Positions 34,762 to 44,461 of a DNA stretch of 64,000 bases are shown piece after piece; position 1 is the stretch's first letter; each line of letters begins with the position of its first letter. The translations under genes and the position numbers were made by a program. The stretch comes from CBDCUF01 sp965222525. Lineage in GTDB: Bacteria; Pseudomonadota; Alphaproteobacteria; Rickettsiales; UBA8987. The notes under the pieces were generated by a model, which was not told the DNA's origin, searched no databases, and saw only the letters and a program-made list of their open reading frames with translations. Location of the stretch: the NCBI GenBank assembly GCA_965222525.1, contig OZ244955.1, positions 1,302,001 through 1,366,000 of the forward strand. The letters are read 5' to 3'.

Positions 34762-36228
34762 CTATTGTATATATTTACAGTGATTGTGCCAGCCGGAGGT
34801 CATAAACAGGTCGATTATTGAACCGGCAACACGGGGATGGTTTGCAAGTAAATTGAGATATTGATCCAGCTCTTTTTCAATAGTTTTTTTCCATAATTTG
34901 CATTGCAGAATTTCCTCTTTTATCAATTCTGTATTATTCAAAATAAATTTCTGCCCTCCGAAGAAAAATATCTTTTTTCCAATAGTATCAGCATCATAAC
35001 TCATATGTTCCTTTAACATATCCCGCAGGAGCATTTTATTTCGCCTTCCCTTCAAATCAAACTTATCCTTCGCAGGCAGGTGGAAATAATAATCAATAAT
35101 ATCCTTATCCGCCCAGGGTAGCACATACTCGGAATCAAGAGAATCAGCTATCGTACTCTCCTTAATCGCAATACCGTGGCTGTCGCAGAATTTCCCCCTG
35201 ATAAAAGCTCTGAAATCCACCCCGTTCATATGCCTGCAATCATTTGCTGCTCCTGCCCAGAATTTATGGAAATCTATATCAGTTGGGAAGAAACGGTTAA
35301 TCTCACGGTTCCTTAAATGTCCGTGTCCATACAAACTGAACTCCGCTGCATTGGTAAAGAATTTATTCAGTTTGTGATAAAACGGAATAATTTTACGTAG
35401 AATCTCCGGCTGGCGAAAATTGCGTATAATACGGTAATAATTATACACAGCTTGTATTTTGGCTGACGGCACATGCCCCATATATATGTCATTTCCTGAA
35501 CCATTGACTATCTGCATATTCCGTACATCTTCCTGATACAGGCACACCGCATACGGAATAGTGGTGGGGTCACATGAAGGGTAGGGGGAGTGGGTGAAAA
35601 AATGACGAATAGCTTTCTTAACAGTAGCCCTGTCATCGGATATATGCAGGTTTTTATGGGGAAATCCGAGTTTCCTGGCCACCTCTGCTGCATACGAACC
35701 TTCGTCAGCCTCCTTGTTGCTTTTGTCGCTGTAAGTGAAACTCTGTACATTACGCAACCCACACTCCTTCATTGCCAACGCTATCGCAACCGAATCCTTG
35801 CCCGAGCTTAGCATTAAGCAAGCATCGCCGGTCACCTTGCGGGACACAGATGCACACAGCAAATCAAGCAGTTTTTTGGTTGAAGCTGTCTGGTCACCTC
35901 TGGATTTATTCTGGAAATAGGGAAAATCACAGGATTGTTTCAGTTGAGCTTCGGGATTACCCTTGTCAAACTCAAGCCTGTCACCAATTCCTATCACATA
36001 CATATTTTTATACGCCGTCTCTGGGTACGGTATAACGCTGCTTTGCAGTAAGTAAGCAACTGCATCATTATTCACTTCCGGACTATTATTTTGCCGAATA
36101 TATTGCAGCAGCTCGCCGACAGAAGGTGAAACTGCAATATTATCCCCGTCATGCAGAAGATAAGTATTGTATTCTCCGGTATTATCGCCATAAAAGACAC
36201 ACTCTTTACTTAAATTAACTTTCTTCAT
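34762..36228 (-). CDS. Asparagine-synthetase-like amide ligase lacking the glutaminase site
   Basis: A 488-residue protein. The ATP-pyrophosphatase loop LMLSSGKDSVAIALAM (138-153) and the synthetase helices (LDSEYVLPWADKDIIDYYFH, KDKFDLKGRRNKMLLRDML) identify the AsnB C-terminal domain. The first 110 residues look like a degenerate N-terminal domain; the catalytic Cys2 of the glutaminase is missing. Such proteins use free ammonia or another amine, as in beta-lactam synthetase and lasso-peptide cyclases, or modify surface sugars. Neighbours are a MoeB/ThiF-like gene downstream and a divergent glycosyltransferase. The substrate is unknown. Confidence 0.75.
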   Translation of the reverse strand: MKKVNLSKECVFYGDNTGEYNTYLLHDGDNIAVSPSVGELLQYIRQNNSPEVNNDAVAYLLQSSVIPYPETAYKNMYVIGIGDRLEFDKGNPEAQLKQSCDFPYFQNKSRGDQTASTKKLLDLLCASVSRKVTGDACLMLSSGKDSVAIALAMKECGLRNVQSFTYSDKSNKEADEGSYAAEVARKLGFPHKNLHISDDRATVKKAIRHFFTHSPYPSCDPTTIPYAVCLYQEDVRNMQIVNGSGNDIYMGHVPSAKIQAVYNYYRIIRNFRQPEILRKIIPFYHKLNKFFTNAAEFSLYGHGHLRNREINRFFPTDIDFHKFWAGAANDCRHMNGVDFRAFIRGKFCDSHGIAIKESTIADSLDSEYVLPWADKDIIDYYFHLPAKDKFDLKGRRNKMLLRDMLKEHMSYDADTIGKKIFFFGGQKFILNNTELIKEEILQCKLWKKTIEKELDQYLNLLANHPRVAGSIIDLFMTSGWHNHCKYIQ

Positions 36229-36329
36229 GAGGTGATTAACTTTTATCTTTGTTTACTTAGATTTATAGAACTAACGTTAAATCCAAGCACAGGGCCTAAA
36301 TAAAAACAACCTAATAGTAGCCTTTAGAA

Positions 36330-37436
36330 ATGAAAAAGAAAATATTATTTCTCTCCGACGTACCAGATTTCAAGGGTGGTGCCGAAAATTCACTGTTTGA
36401 CCTGCTTGGTAATCCCAATATAGAGCCGGTTCTGGCTATTCCCGAAAAGGGAGCTATGTCCAGGGCTGCCGAGGCCAAGGGAATACAGACTGTTACCATT
36501 GATTATGGTAAGGTACTGACAGTACGCAGGCCGTTCAAATTCCTCGATATTCCCCGAACTTTCTTTTCTGCTTTTAGTGCTGCCAGGCAATTGAAGAAAA
36601 CTGCGAAAAAGCTCGGGGCGGATTATGTGCATAGTAACGGGTTGAAGGCACATGGTGTAGCGTGTTTTGCGCGGGTGATTGGGGGCAAGCCGGTATTTGC
36701 CCATTTCCGTGCGATTCCCTTTACCAAGCTGGAGAAGATGTTCTGGAAGGCAGTTCGGCTTTTGTCACGACGGGTTATACTGGTTTCGCGCCCATGCTGG
36801 CCTGGTGAAACTCTGCCTGATAATGTAAAGGTAGTGTTTAACGGTATCAGGGTCGCCAATGATACCCCGCCTGAGCGCAACCCCGGAACTCCTTTCAGAC
36901 TGGGCTTTGCAGGGCGCATTCAATATACTAAGGGAGTTGATACCCTGATAGAATGGTTTGATTATGCTTATAAAAGAGGGCTTGATATCAGGCTGGTCAT
37001 AAGAGGTGAGGCAGCGCCGGATGAGAAGGATTATGAGGAGCGGGTACGCAAAATGGTTGCCGACCGTGGGCTTGAGGATATCTGTGTTTTTGAGGGCAAG
37101 GTTGATGGTGTGGAGAATGTATATAAGGGGATTGATGCAAATGTGGTATCGTCGGTTGTGCCTGACCCGCTGCCACGCTCGGTTATGGAGGCATGTGCAG
37201 TTGGTATGCCTGCGATTGGCTACCCTGCCGGTGGCATTCCATATATGATAGAAGATGGAAAATCAGGCTTTCTGGTTGATAATGCAGAGAAATTCTACGA
37301 AACTGTCAGCGATTTAATCGAGGATGCAGGGCTGTATAAGGCAATCAGTGAGGGAGCCTTCCGTCGTGCCAGGGAAAACTTCACCCTCACCAAACTCCAC
37401 CAGTCCATTACGCATGAATATGAGGTAGCTGCTTGA
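36330..37436 (+). CDS. GT4-type glycosyltransferase
   Basis: A 368-residue GT-B fold enzyme. The N-terminal acceptor domain begins KKILFLSDVPDFKGGAENSL. The C-terminal donor domain has RLGFAGRIQYTKGVDTLIEW, FEGKVDGVENVYKGIDANVV and the nucleotide-sugar site VPDPLPRSVMEACAVGMPAI, with the conserved glutamate of the E-x7-E motif. It probably transfers a sugar in surface polysaccharide or glycoconjugate synthesis. It diverges from the asparagine-synthetase-like gene 100 bases away, and the NTR-like gene follows closely. Confidence 0.88.
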   Translation: MKKKILFLSDVPDFKGGAENSLFDLLGNPNIEPVLAIPEKGAMSRAAEAKGIQTVTIDYGKVLTVRRPFKFLDIPRTFFSAFSAARQLKKTAKKLGADYVHSNGLKAHGVACFARVIGGKPVFAHFRAIPFTKLEKMFWKAVRLLSRRVILVSRPCWPGETLPDNVKVVFNGIRVANDTPPERNPGTPFRLGFAGRIQYTKGVDTLIEWFDYAYKRGLDIRLVIRGEAAPDEKDYEERVRKMVADRGLEDICVFEGKVDGVENVYKGIDANVVSSVVPDPLPRSVMEACAVGMPAIGYPAGGIPYMIEDGKSGFLVDNAEKFYETVSDLIEDAGLYKAISEGAFRRARENFTLTKLHQSITHEYEVAA

Positions 37437-37468
37437 ATATTCAAGGAAAACTCGGTGTAACCATTATT

Positions 37469-38014
37469 ATGCTCAAGCTTATACCTGCTATATTGTTTTT
37501 GTTTTACATATTTTTTGATAGTGCGCATGCGATGAGTTCTGTGACTGAAGAGGCAGTTGAAGAGGATGAAAAGCGGCTAAAAAAGGGCAATACTATTGGA
37601 AAGCTAGCAGAAAAGCAGATGTGCTCATGCGTAGCAATGGTGATTCCTGTAGACAAGGCAGTACAAGCGGCGGGTGCGGTGTTTGCAGGAAAGGTTGCGC
37701 TAGTTGAAAGTAAACTGTCAAATGACCATTATCATTATGTAGCTGTTGGGTTACGCTGGTGGAAAGGCAGACCAAATGGTGATGATGTCCTTAACCATGG
37801 AGAGTCCCTTGGGTTGGTAATAAACCCATCATCACAGGCAACCTGCAATTACCAATTCAAAAGCGGTGAAAACTATTTAATCTATGCTGATGAGAATGAA
37901 AATGGGACTTATAGGGTAAATCAGTGTGGCCGTACCAGACTCCTGTCCGAAGCAGAGGAGGATTTAAAAAAACTTGGCGAACCAGAAAATACAATAAACA
38001 ATAGAGCTAGATGA
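37469..38014 (+). CDS. Secreted protein with an NTR/TIMP-like domain
   Basis: A 181-residue protein. A signal peptide (MLKLIPAILFLFYIFFDSAHA) is followed by a short charged region, then CSCVAMVIPVDKAVQAAGAV, VFAGKVALVES, CNYQFKSGENYLIYAD and NQCGRTRLLSEAEEDLKKLG. The CxC start, the FxGxxYLxYA block and the late CxRT-LSEA block are the layout of the netrin/TIMP fold with two disulfides, found in small numbers in bacteria. It should act outside the inner membrane; a protease-inhibitor role is only by analogy. ATG 37469 is preferred over an in-frame TTG at 37433. Confidence 0.65.
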   Translation: MLKLIPAILFLFYIFFDSAHAMSSVTEEAVEEDEKRLKKGNTIGKLAEKQMCSCVAMVIPVDKAVQAAGAVFAGKVALVESKLSNDHYHYVAVGLRWWKGRPNGDDVLNHGESLGLVINPSSQATCNYQFKSGENYLIYADENENGTYRVNQCGRTRLLSEAEEDLKKLGEPENTINNRAR

Positions 38015-38029
38015 GGTCAGATTTACTAA

Positions 38030-38677
38030 CTAGAACTTAAAGCTTATTCCTGCATTTAGCTGATATGCATCGGTAAAGACCTCAGTTTCGGTAAGAAACC
38101 GGTTATAACGTCCCATAACACGCAAGCTGGTATCATCTGTAATATGATACCGCATACCCAAGCTGGCACGCAGTGAATGTGCATCGTCCCTAATGTTTAA
38201 GTCACAACCTGGGCAACCGCTTAAGGAAAGATCAATATTCAGAAAATGTGCAACATACCCAACACCACCTTCGACTTCAAACTCTTTGGCCATTGGATAA
38301 CGTGCTAAAAAGTCAAGCATCAGGTTATGAATGGACATTTCCGCAGTTTGAGTGCCGAAACCAAAAATTGTTGTATCCTTTTCTTCTGCCATGTAGTAAG
38401 CATATCCCAACTCAACATGAAAATTTTTATCCAGATTGAACCCAAAATATGGAGTTATACCATGAAAATTCTCCGGTAGTTGATCTAATATACCGTCATC
38501 ATAATTTATTTGCAGGTAACTATAATCAATGCCGGCATATGAATATCTTTCCTCGCTATGGGTATAGTATGGTGCGTTAAAACCCTCTCTTGGTGCCTGT
38601 GCCTGTGCATTATTACCTACAGGTATGCAAGAAAGTAGTGCTGGCAATAATAGTGCATATTTTGTTGATTTTATCAT
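38030..38677 (-). CDS. Small outer-membrane beta-barrel protein
   Basis: A 215-residue protein with a signal peptide (ALLLPALLSCIPVGNNAQA) and alternating beta-strand pattern, e.g. RYSYAGIDYSYLQINYDD, ITPYFGFNLDKNFHVELGYA and a C-terminal strand ending GISFKF with terminal Phe. This is typical of eight-stranded OmpA/OmpW/opacity-type barrels. A CPGC motif in an external loop is unusual. It is convergent with the NTR-like gene. Confidence 0.82.
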   Translation of the reverse strand: MIKSTKYALLLPALLSCIPVGNNAQAQAPREGFNAPYYTHSEERYSYAGIDYSYLQINYDDGILDQLPENFHGITPYFGFNLDKNFHVELGYAYYMAEEKDTTIFGFGTQTAEMSIHNLMLDFLARYPMAKEFEVEGGVGYVAHFLNIDLSLSGCPGCDLNIRDDAHSLRASLGMRYHITDDTSLRVMGRYNRFLTETEVFTDAYQLNAGISFKF

Positions 38678-38816
38678 GATTTCTTTGAGAAGTAACGGAT
38701 TATAAGCAGAAGATCAAGTTGTTATTATACAATATAATTAACCTGATTAAAAGTAAAAATTATGTTAAAACACTGTTTTTCATAACAGCGATTTCTTGCT
38801 ATTGGCTATATACAAC

Positions 38817-41800
38817 CTACCTGTGGCTGATTGGGTCGAGGCGTTCGGTGGCGCGGTGGCGGAGGCTGTCACGATCACCGTGGAGTTTACGGGATATTTT
38901 GCCCATGAGGCCAAGTTTGCCGTCCTTATATTCGGCGTTCTGCCTTTCACGATATGAATTATAGCGGGTATTTTCATTATCCCTTGCTTCCTGGTTCCTA
39001 GTTACTTCATCGCCCTTTTGCGCACGTCTTGCCCGCCATTCCAGCAGATGCCCGGCGAGTGCATTGACTCCGGTAAATGCAACCGGCAGTGCACCGCCGA
39101 TTCCGGTGGCAGCCAGGCCGGCCGTAACCGCAAATCCGGCAATCGCCATAACCTTATGTTTTTTTGCTATCTGCGGGTCTTTCCATATTTCCTTGTAATG
39201 ACCCCATGTCATGGCCTTGGCCACGGTACCGGCTTTCCTCATACCCTGCCATACCTTGTCCTTGAATTCGGGCTTGGGCGCGATGCCGACTGTCTCGGAA
39301 GTGCTTTTTCTGACTTGCAGCCTTTGCATATCTGTTCTGCGCTCGACTTCTTTTTCATAATCCTTGCGGCTGGAGAAGCTGCTTCTGTCCACCTTGCCCA
39401 TCACATATTTATCGGATTTCTCCTGCTTTTTGACTTCCATACCGATTGCGGCAAAGTGCTTCTCATGCTCTCTCCTGTCATTGAGGTGGTCTTCATATGT
39501 CTTGCCGCTGGTATCGGCCTTGTTGAACAGATCGGGATTGCCGACATGTTTCCTGGCCCTGGCTTCAATATGCTCATCCAGTCTCTGTTTTTCTGCGGCG
39601 GGGAGCTTATCCAGATATTTTTTATAATGGCCTGATTTGAAACTGCCGACCACTTTATTCGCTTCTTTCTCACGTTTTTTCGCCAGTTTTTCTGCGAATT
39701 TTTCCTGCTCTATGGTTTCCTTGTTTGCCGCATATTCTCTTCTGTAGCTTGTTGGATTTTCCAGGGTGCGCTCATCAAGTTTGTTCAGGATTCTTTCCTC
39801 GATTTGCAGATGTTTACCGCGATCGCCGATTTTTTTGCTGAAGCCGACACTGGCACCGATACGACCTGCGATAATTGCTATGGCGGTTACGCCTGCTCCG
39901 ACGGGGTCAATTACGGCCATTGAGGCTACATCCTCCGAGCCTTTGAGTGCATTTTTGGCACCGTCACCAAGGATTTCCTTTGGGGTATTGGCGAGTGTAT
40001 CGGTTACGGTCGGGTCTTGTATTGCCGCCGCACCCCTGTTTATTGTATCGGTTATTGCCTGATGTATGTTCAATGAATCGGAGTTGGCCTCAAACCCGCT
40101 CACTGCATTTTTGCCTTGCGGTATATTGCCTGCATCGCCCTGTATTCCGTTGTTATATTTATCCTCACCGGCGATGTTGATTATTTTAGGGGCAGGGATT
40201 TCGGCAGCGCCGGCGGCAACCACACCAGCCTTCTTGGCTTCCTGAGAGGTAGTCTGTGCAGTCTCCTGCGCAGTATCATTTGCACTTTGACCAGCATTCT
40301 GCCCCTGCTCATAGCTGGAAGGCTTAACCGTCGCCTCATTGCCCTCGGCTTTATCTTTAGCCTGTTTAGCAGCCTCCTCTTCGGCCTGCTGCCTTGCCCT
40401 CTCCTCTGCCGCCTCCTGAGCTTTCTTGTCCCGCTCGGCAATTCCGGCAAAAGGATGATTCACATCTTCTTCCGGCTTGTAATCAGATTTAACCCCGACA
40501 TCTTCGGGAACAGCAACATGAGACATATTATAATTACTCATTTGGCGGGCTTCAGCTACTATATGGTCGGGAACAAGTCCTTCCTTGTTAAGCCTTACAA
40601 TCTCACCCATAATGAAATCTGCTTCTTCCTGCGACTTAAATGTAAAAAGCTGCTGACTTTCCTTATGATAGTCCCATATGAAATTCGCCAGAGCTTCCCG
40701 TCTGGCAAAGTCTATCTCCTGCTCATGATAGTTAATCAATATATCCAGATTGGTCTGGCTTCCTATCTCATGCCCTCTTATAATTACGGTATCTCCTGAA
40801 TTCTCAAACCATGATTTATCCCTTTGTATGATTGCATCACTTAACCCTCTTTCAAGAGTCTGTTTGTTGGTTCGTATAGCTTCCAATGCCCCTTTGGTAA
40901 TTCCCTGTCCGTCCAGATATTTCTCACGGGTGCTATCCATTACCAGGTTCTTTTCAAATTGCAGCCAGGTGTTTCCAGCCCCATCGGTAATCTTGTTACC
41001 ATGATTTACTATTGCCGACAGATGTTCGGAGGCTCCCCCCTCCCTGAACGAACCGTCTTCCAGACGGGCAGGGTAGCCTGCCATTATCCTGATTGATTCA
41101 GGACTGCCGAATGCCCCCTTATCCTCAAGTAATGTATTATTTACTTTATTATCCAGACTAACCAGGTCATGTTGCAGGCTGCTTGCCTCTCCACGAGTTT
41201 CCTGTGCAAAATTTTCATTGAATTTCTTCCTTATCCAGTCCAGGGCAATACCCTTGCCGATGTCCCGCTCCTCCCCGTTACTATCAAAAATATCCTCGAA
41301 TTTATCCTTCTCTACCAGACTTTGCATCTGGAGCAGGTTGTCAAGATTCACAGCGCTGGAGACCGTAACAAAATGTTCGCTGCTGTCTCCTATAGCTTCA
41401 TCAATATCCTGCAGCAGTTCCCTGCTGTCTCTTATCCTTTCATTAACATCGCTCAGGGTTTCCCTGATTACTTTTTCAATATCACGCTCGCTAAGATTGA
41501 CATTATTTTCCGACTCAAGCCTGAGGATATTTGCAACCCTTTCAGGACCGTCTTTTTCAACAATTTCCTTAAATTCGTCCCGTGCCGCTATCATATTATT
41601 GGTGTCACGTACGAGGAATTCCCTGTTGTCTTTCAGTCGGGTAATGATGAAATTTACATCTGTGCCTACAGCATCAAGATAATCATGATCGGAAATCCTG
41701 TCATCAACGATACCCTCTTTTATTTCCCTGCTCTTGTCAGCTATATCTACATAGCTTTTGCCATCGAAAGGTAGCTCGGCAATGTTTTTATCCAGGTTGC

Positions 41801-43280
41801 TTTCAGGTAACAGGGATGCCTGCTGGGCGGCATTAACATCCTCAAAGCCTATGTTGCCGCCCTGTTGTACTGCGGAGGCGCTGGGTTGGGCGCTCTGGGC
41901 GGAATGACTTGCCGCAACCAGTTCGGGATCCGGTTTGAAATCGGGATTTACCGCAGGATTATTGGAATATGACGGGTCATTTGCCATCCATTCCGGCTTG
42001 TATGGGCCGTAATATTCGGCCTGCGGATTCTGTGCTTCCTGCTGTGCAGCCTGCTCCGCCGCACGCTGTGCTTCACGTTCCTTTTCTATCTGCCGAACCT
42101 GTAGATGTATGGGAATATCCTCATCCCCCGCCGCATATGCACTAACCGCAGGGTCAGCCGAATTCACCCCGATACCGTCACGAACATTATCATACGCACC
42201 ATGCGCAGCCGCCTTCAGCCTGTTATACGCACCCGATATCGCACTGGCCACCTCAAGAATAACCCCGCCGGCACCAACATCAATCTCACGAGCCTTGCGC
42301 ATACCGCCAAGCGCCTTCTCCTTCGCACCAACTATCTCGGTATCGGAATGGACAATATCATCAACCTTGCGGGCAGCCACATTATCCCAGCTACGCTGCT
42401 CACGCTCCTGACTGGCCTGCTCAACAAACCTGTTGTGTATTTTGCCGATAACCTCCTTGAAATCCTGCGCATTCTCATGGGTGGTCTTGATAAATACCCG
42501 ACTGCTGTCACCCTCGTTATCCGCAATCTCATAGCCGGTATCGAAACCAAGTACACCGTTTGCCTGTGCAATAGAGGCTATCTCCGCACGGTTCCTGTTC
42601 AGTATCTGCTCAACCGCCTGCGTATGTTCGGAATCACCGGAAGTATCGGTTATCTTAACCAGTGCATGCTCTGCCTTGCCACGACCAAATATACCCCCGC
42701 CCTTGCTCTCTACCTCATCAACTTTCAGATTATTCAATACCTGCAATGCCATATTCGCAATAGCCGTATCCGAAGGGGCTCCCATTTCGATACTATCAGT
42801 TTTGCTCAATATATCCATCACCGCAAGGTCACGCTGCGCATCGGTACCGCCCTTCAGGTTAATCTCAAGCTTCCATTTACCCTCATGCTCATTATAACGC
42901 AGGCCGGATGTATCCTTATCATACTCAATACCCTCACTCTTTACCTCAACCGTGCGGATGGCGCCCTGTGACGTACTAACCTCGGACTCCTCAAGACGCC
43001 CGCTCGCCTGCAGAATACCTTCTACCTTCTCACTGAGATTGCGGTTGGTGTTGTGAATCAGCTTCTGGTTCACATCGTCAGGGGTGATACCGGCGGAATT
43101 CATCGCGCCAAGTACATCACCATAGGAAGAGCCGGCAGATAGCGAAACAGTATGGCTCTGTCCCGAAAACTCTACGGATTCCGGAGACATTATCCTGGTA
43201 TCTATCCTGTCGCCGGTTTGCAGCCTGCCTATAATATTCTGCACCGAGCCGACTATGTCATTATTTTCATTTTCCGCCAT
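38817..43280 (-). CDS. Very large protein of unknown function, 1487 residues
   Basis: No domain is recognised. The N-terminal third is mixed (AENENNDIVGSVQNIIGRLQ...). Two Ala/Glu/Gln-rich coiled stretches occur (near residues 400-425 and 950-985), with Pro/Asn-rich linkers between. A hydrophobic Ala/Gly stretch (DPVGAGVTAIAIIAGRIGAS) lies near residue 1130, and another (VMAIAGFAVTAGLAATGIGG) near 1385, followed by a very basic tail (LEWRARRAQKGDEVTR...). There is no signal peptide. The layout suggests a membrane-interacting or exported structural protein or effector. It is a single gene with no obvious operon partner. Confidence 0.8.
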   Translation of the reverse strand: MAENENNDIVGSVQNIIGRLQTGDRIDTRIMSPESVEFSGQSHTVSLSAGSSYGDVLGAMNSAGITPDDVNQKLIHNTNRNLSEKVEGILQASGRLEESEVSTSQGAIRTVEVKSEGIEYDKDTSGLRYNEHEGKWKLEINLKGGTDAQRDLAVMDILSKTDSIEMGAPSDTAIANMALQVLNNLKVDEVESKGGGIFGRGKAEHALVKITDTSGDSEHTQAVEQILNRNRAEIASIAQANGVLGFDTGYEIADNEGDSSRVFIKTTHENAQDFKEVIGKIHNRFVEQASQEREQRSWDNVAARKVDDIVHSDTEIVGAKEKALGGMRKAREIDVGAGGVILEVASAISGAYNRLKAAAHGAYDNVRDGIGVNSADPAVSAYAAGDEDIPIHLQVRQIEKEREAQRAAEQAAQQEAQNPQAEYYGPYKPEWMANDPSYSNNPAVNPDFKPDPELVAASHSAQSAQPSASAVQQGGNIGFEDVNAAQQASLLPESNLDKNIAELPFDGKSYVDIADKSREIKEGIVDDRISDHDYLDAVGTDVNFIITRLKDNREFLVRDTNNMIAARDEFKEIVEKDGPERVANILRLESENNVNLSERDIEKVIRETLSDVNERIRDSRELLQDIDEAIGDSSEHFVTVSSAVNLDNLLQMQSLVEKDKFEDIFDSNGEERDIGKGIALDWIRKKFNENFAQETRGEASSLQHDLVSLDNKVNNTLLEDKGAFGSPESIRIMAGYPARLEDGSFREGGASEHLSAIVNHGNKITDGAGNTWLQFEKNLVMDSTREKYLDGQGITKGALEAIRTNKQTLERGLSDAIIQRDKSWFENSGDTVIIRGHEIGSQTNLDILINYHEQEIDFARREALANFIWDYHKESQQLFTFKSQEEADFIMGEIVRLNKEGLVPDHIVAEARQMSNYNMSHVAVPEDVGVKSDYKPEEDVNHPFAGIAERDKKAQEAAEERARQQAEEEAAKQAKDKAEGNEATVKPSSYEQGQNAGQSANDTAQETAQTTSQEAKKAGVVAAGAAEIPAPKIINIAGEDKYNNGIQGDAGNIPQGKNAVSGFEANSDSLNIHQAITDTINRGAAAIQDPTVTDTLANTPKEILGDGAKNALKGSEDVASMAVIDPVGAGVTAIAIIAGRIGASVGFSKKIGDRGKHLQIEERILNKLDERTLENPTSYRREYAANKETIEQEKFAEKLAKKREKEANKVVGSFKSGHYKKYLDKLPAAEKQRLDEHIEARARKHVGNPDLFNKADTSGKTYEDHLNDRREHEKHFAAIGMEVKKQEKSDKYVMGKVDRSSFSSRKDYEKEVERRTDMQRLQVRKSTSETVGIAPKPEFKDKVWQGMRKAGTVAKAMTWGHYKEIWKDPQIAKKHKVMAIAGFAVTAGLAATGIGGALPVAFTGVNALAGHLLEWRARRAQKGDEVTRNQEARDNENTRYNSYRERQNAEYKDGKLGLMGKISRKLHGDRDSLRHRATERLDPISHR

Positions 43281-43421
43281 TTTATCGCCCTCCTTTTTGA
43301 GTGTGAGAAGCTAGTGGTTAGAGCAAAAAGCTACTTATCACCATACATCATACCAGAGAAATGTTACAGCTATATTACAGTGAACCGATTTTTTTCAAAA
43401 AAATGCATTTTTTTTCAAAAA

Positions 43422-43515
43422 ACAGGTTACAGGTTACAGGTTACAGGTTACAGGAGGGGTAACATGACTGTCCGTCGTGAGGCTATAACCTAAAACCTGT
43501 AACCTAAAACCTCTA
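43422..43515. repeat. Family H repeat (CAGGTTACAGG type)
   Basis: Four tandem CAGGTTA units on the left and mirrored TAACCTAAAACCTG units on the right, forming a long imperfect palindrome. A related stretch lies at 31217-31292 before the 16S gene. It fills the gap before nadK. Confidence 0.75.
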
Positions 43516-43527
43516 AAACCTCTTCCC

Positions 43528-44319
43528 ATGAAATATAAAAACATCGGCATTGTAGCAGATTCCCAGAAAACTGCCAGAGAAACCAGCAAAAGACTGGTAA
43601 AAAAGTATAAATTTATCGAACTGGACAGTAATAATCCGGCGCAGGGCAAGGATATCGACCTGATTATAGCACTCGGCGGGGACGGCTTCATGCTGCATAC
43701 ATTGCATGATTATATGGCGTGGAAGCTGCCGGTCTACGGGATGAACTGCGGTACGGTCGGCTTCCTGATGAATGAAAACCGTGAGGGCGGCCTGATGCAA
43801 CGGCTGGAGGAGGCGAAAATCACGGCAATTCATCCGCTGCGCATGCTGGCCACCGATAAAAACGGCGATTCCCACGAGGCACTGGCGATAAATGAGGTAT
43901 CGCTGTTGCGTGGTAGCGGGCAGGCTGCCAGAATCCGCATAAGCGTTGATGATACGGTGTATCTCAAGGAACTGGTGGCCGATGGTGTGCTGGTTTCCAC
44001 TCCGGCGGGTAGCAGTGCGTATAATTTCTCGATAAACGGACCGATATTGCCGCTTAAATCGAACCTGCTGGCTCTGTCACCGATCAGCCCGTTCCGTCCG
44101 AGGCGATGGCGTGGTGCTCTGCTGCCGCATGATGTAGTGGTGAAGTTTGACATAATCACCCATCAGAAACGGCCGGTCAATGCCACCGCCGATTATGTCG
44201 ATATTAAAAACATCACTTCAGTCGAAATCCATGAAGACCGAAGCAAAACCATCCGCCTGCTCTTCGACCCCGGCCACAGCCTCGAGGAACGTATTATAAA
44301 GGAACAGTTTATTCAGTAG
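43528..44319 (+). CDS. nadK: NAD kinase
   Basis: A 263-residue enzyme that phosphorylates NAD to NADP. Motifs: IIALGGDGFMLHTLH (the GGDG motif), YGMNCGTVGFLMNE, the NE of LAINEVSLL, and LVADGVLVSTPAGSSAYNFS. Length and order match the family. The start is 13 bases after the family H repeat, so upstream control sequence must overlap the repeat. Confidence 0.95.
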   Translation: MKYKNIGIVADSQKTARETSKRLVKKYKFIELDSNNPAQGKDIDLIIALGGDGFMLHTLHDYMAWKLPVYGMNCGTVGFLMNENREGGLMQRLEEAKITAIHPLRMLATDKNGDSHEALAINEVSLLRGSGQAARIRISVDDTVYLKELVADGVLVSTPAGSSAYNFSINGPILPLKSNLLALSPISPFRPRRWRGALLPHDVVVKFDIITHQKRPVNATADYVDIKNITSVEIHEDRSKTIRLLFDPGHSLEERIIKEQFIQ

Positions 44320-44461
44320 GGAGCAGTGAAAACCTATTGTTTGTAACTTAAAAACTTCACTGAAAAACAACAAAAAGAAAATCGTTGCATTTAGTCTGTG
44401 GTTCTGGCATTTTGCCCGCCTAAAATTTGATATAATTCAATAACCAACATAAGGATTGAGC

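Noticed and set aside
33973..37436. Lasso-peptide gene cluster
   Set aside because: The AsnB-like protein fits a cyclase, but no leader peptidase (B protein), precursor peptide or dedicated ABC exporter is present.
40116..42971. Long plus-strand frames opposite the 1487-residue gene
   Set aside because: They are antisense shadows with odd composition; the minus-strand frame is unbroken for 4.4 kb and has sensible protein composition.
43321..43400. Possible fourth copy of the shared promoter upstream of the 1487-residue gene (minus strand)
   Set aside because: TGTAA and ATTTCTC occur at the right distance, but the TTCAT part and the -10 at 26 bases are missing. Too weak to count.
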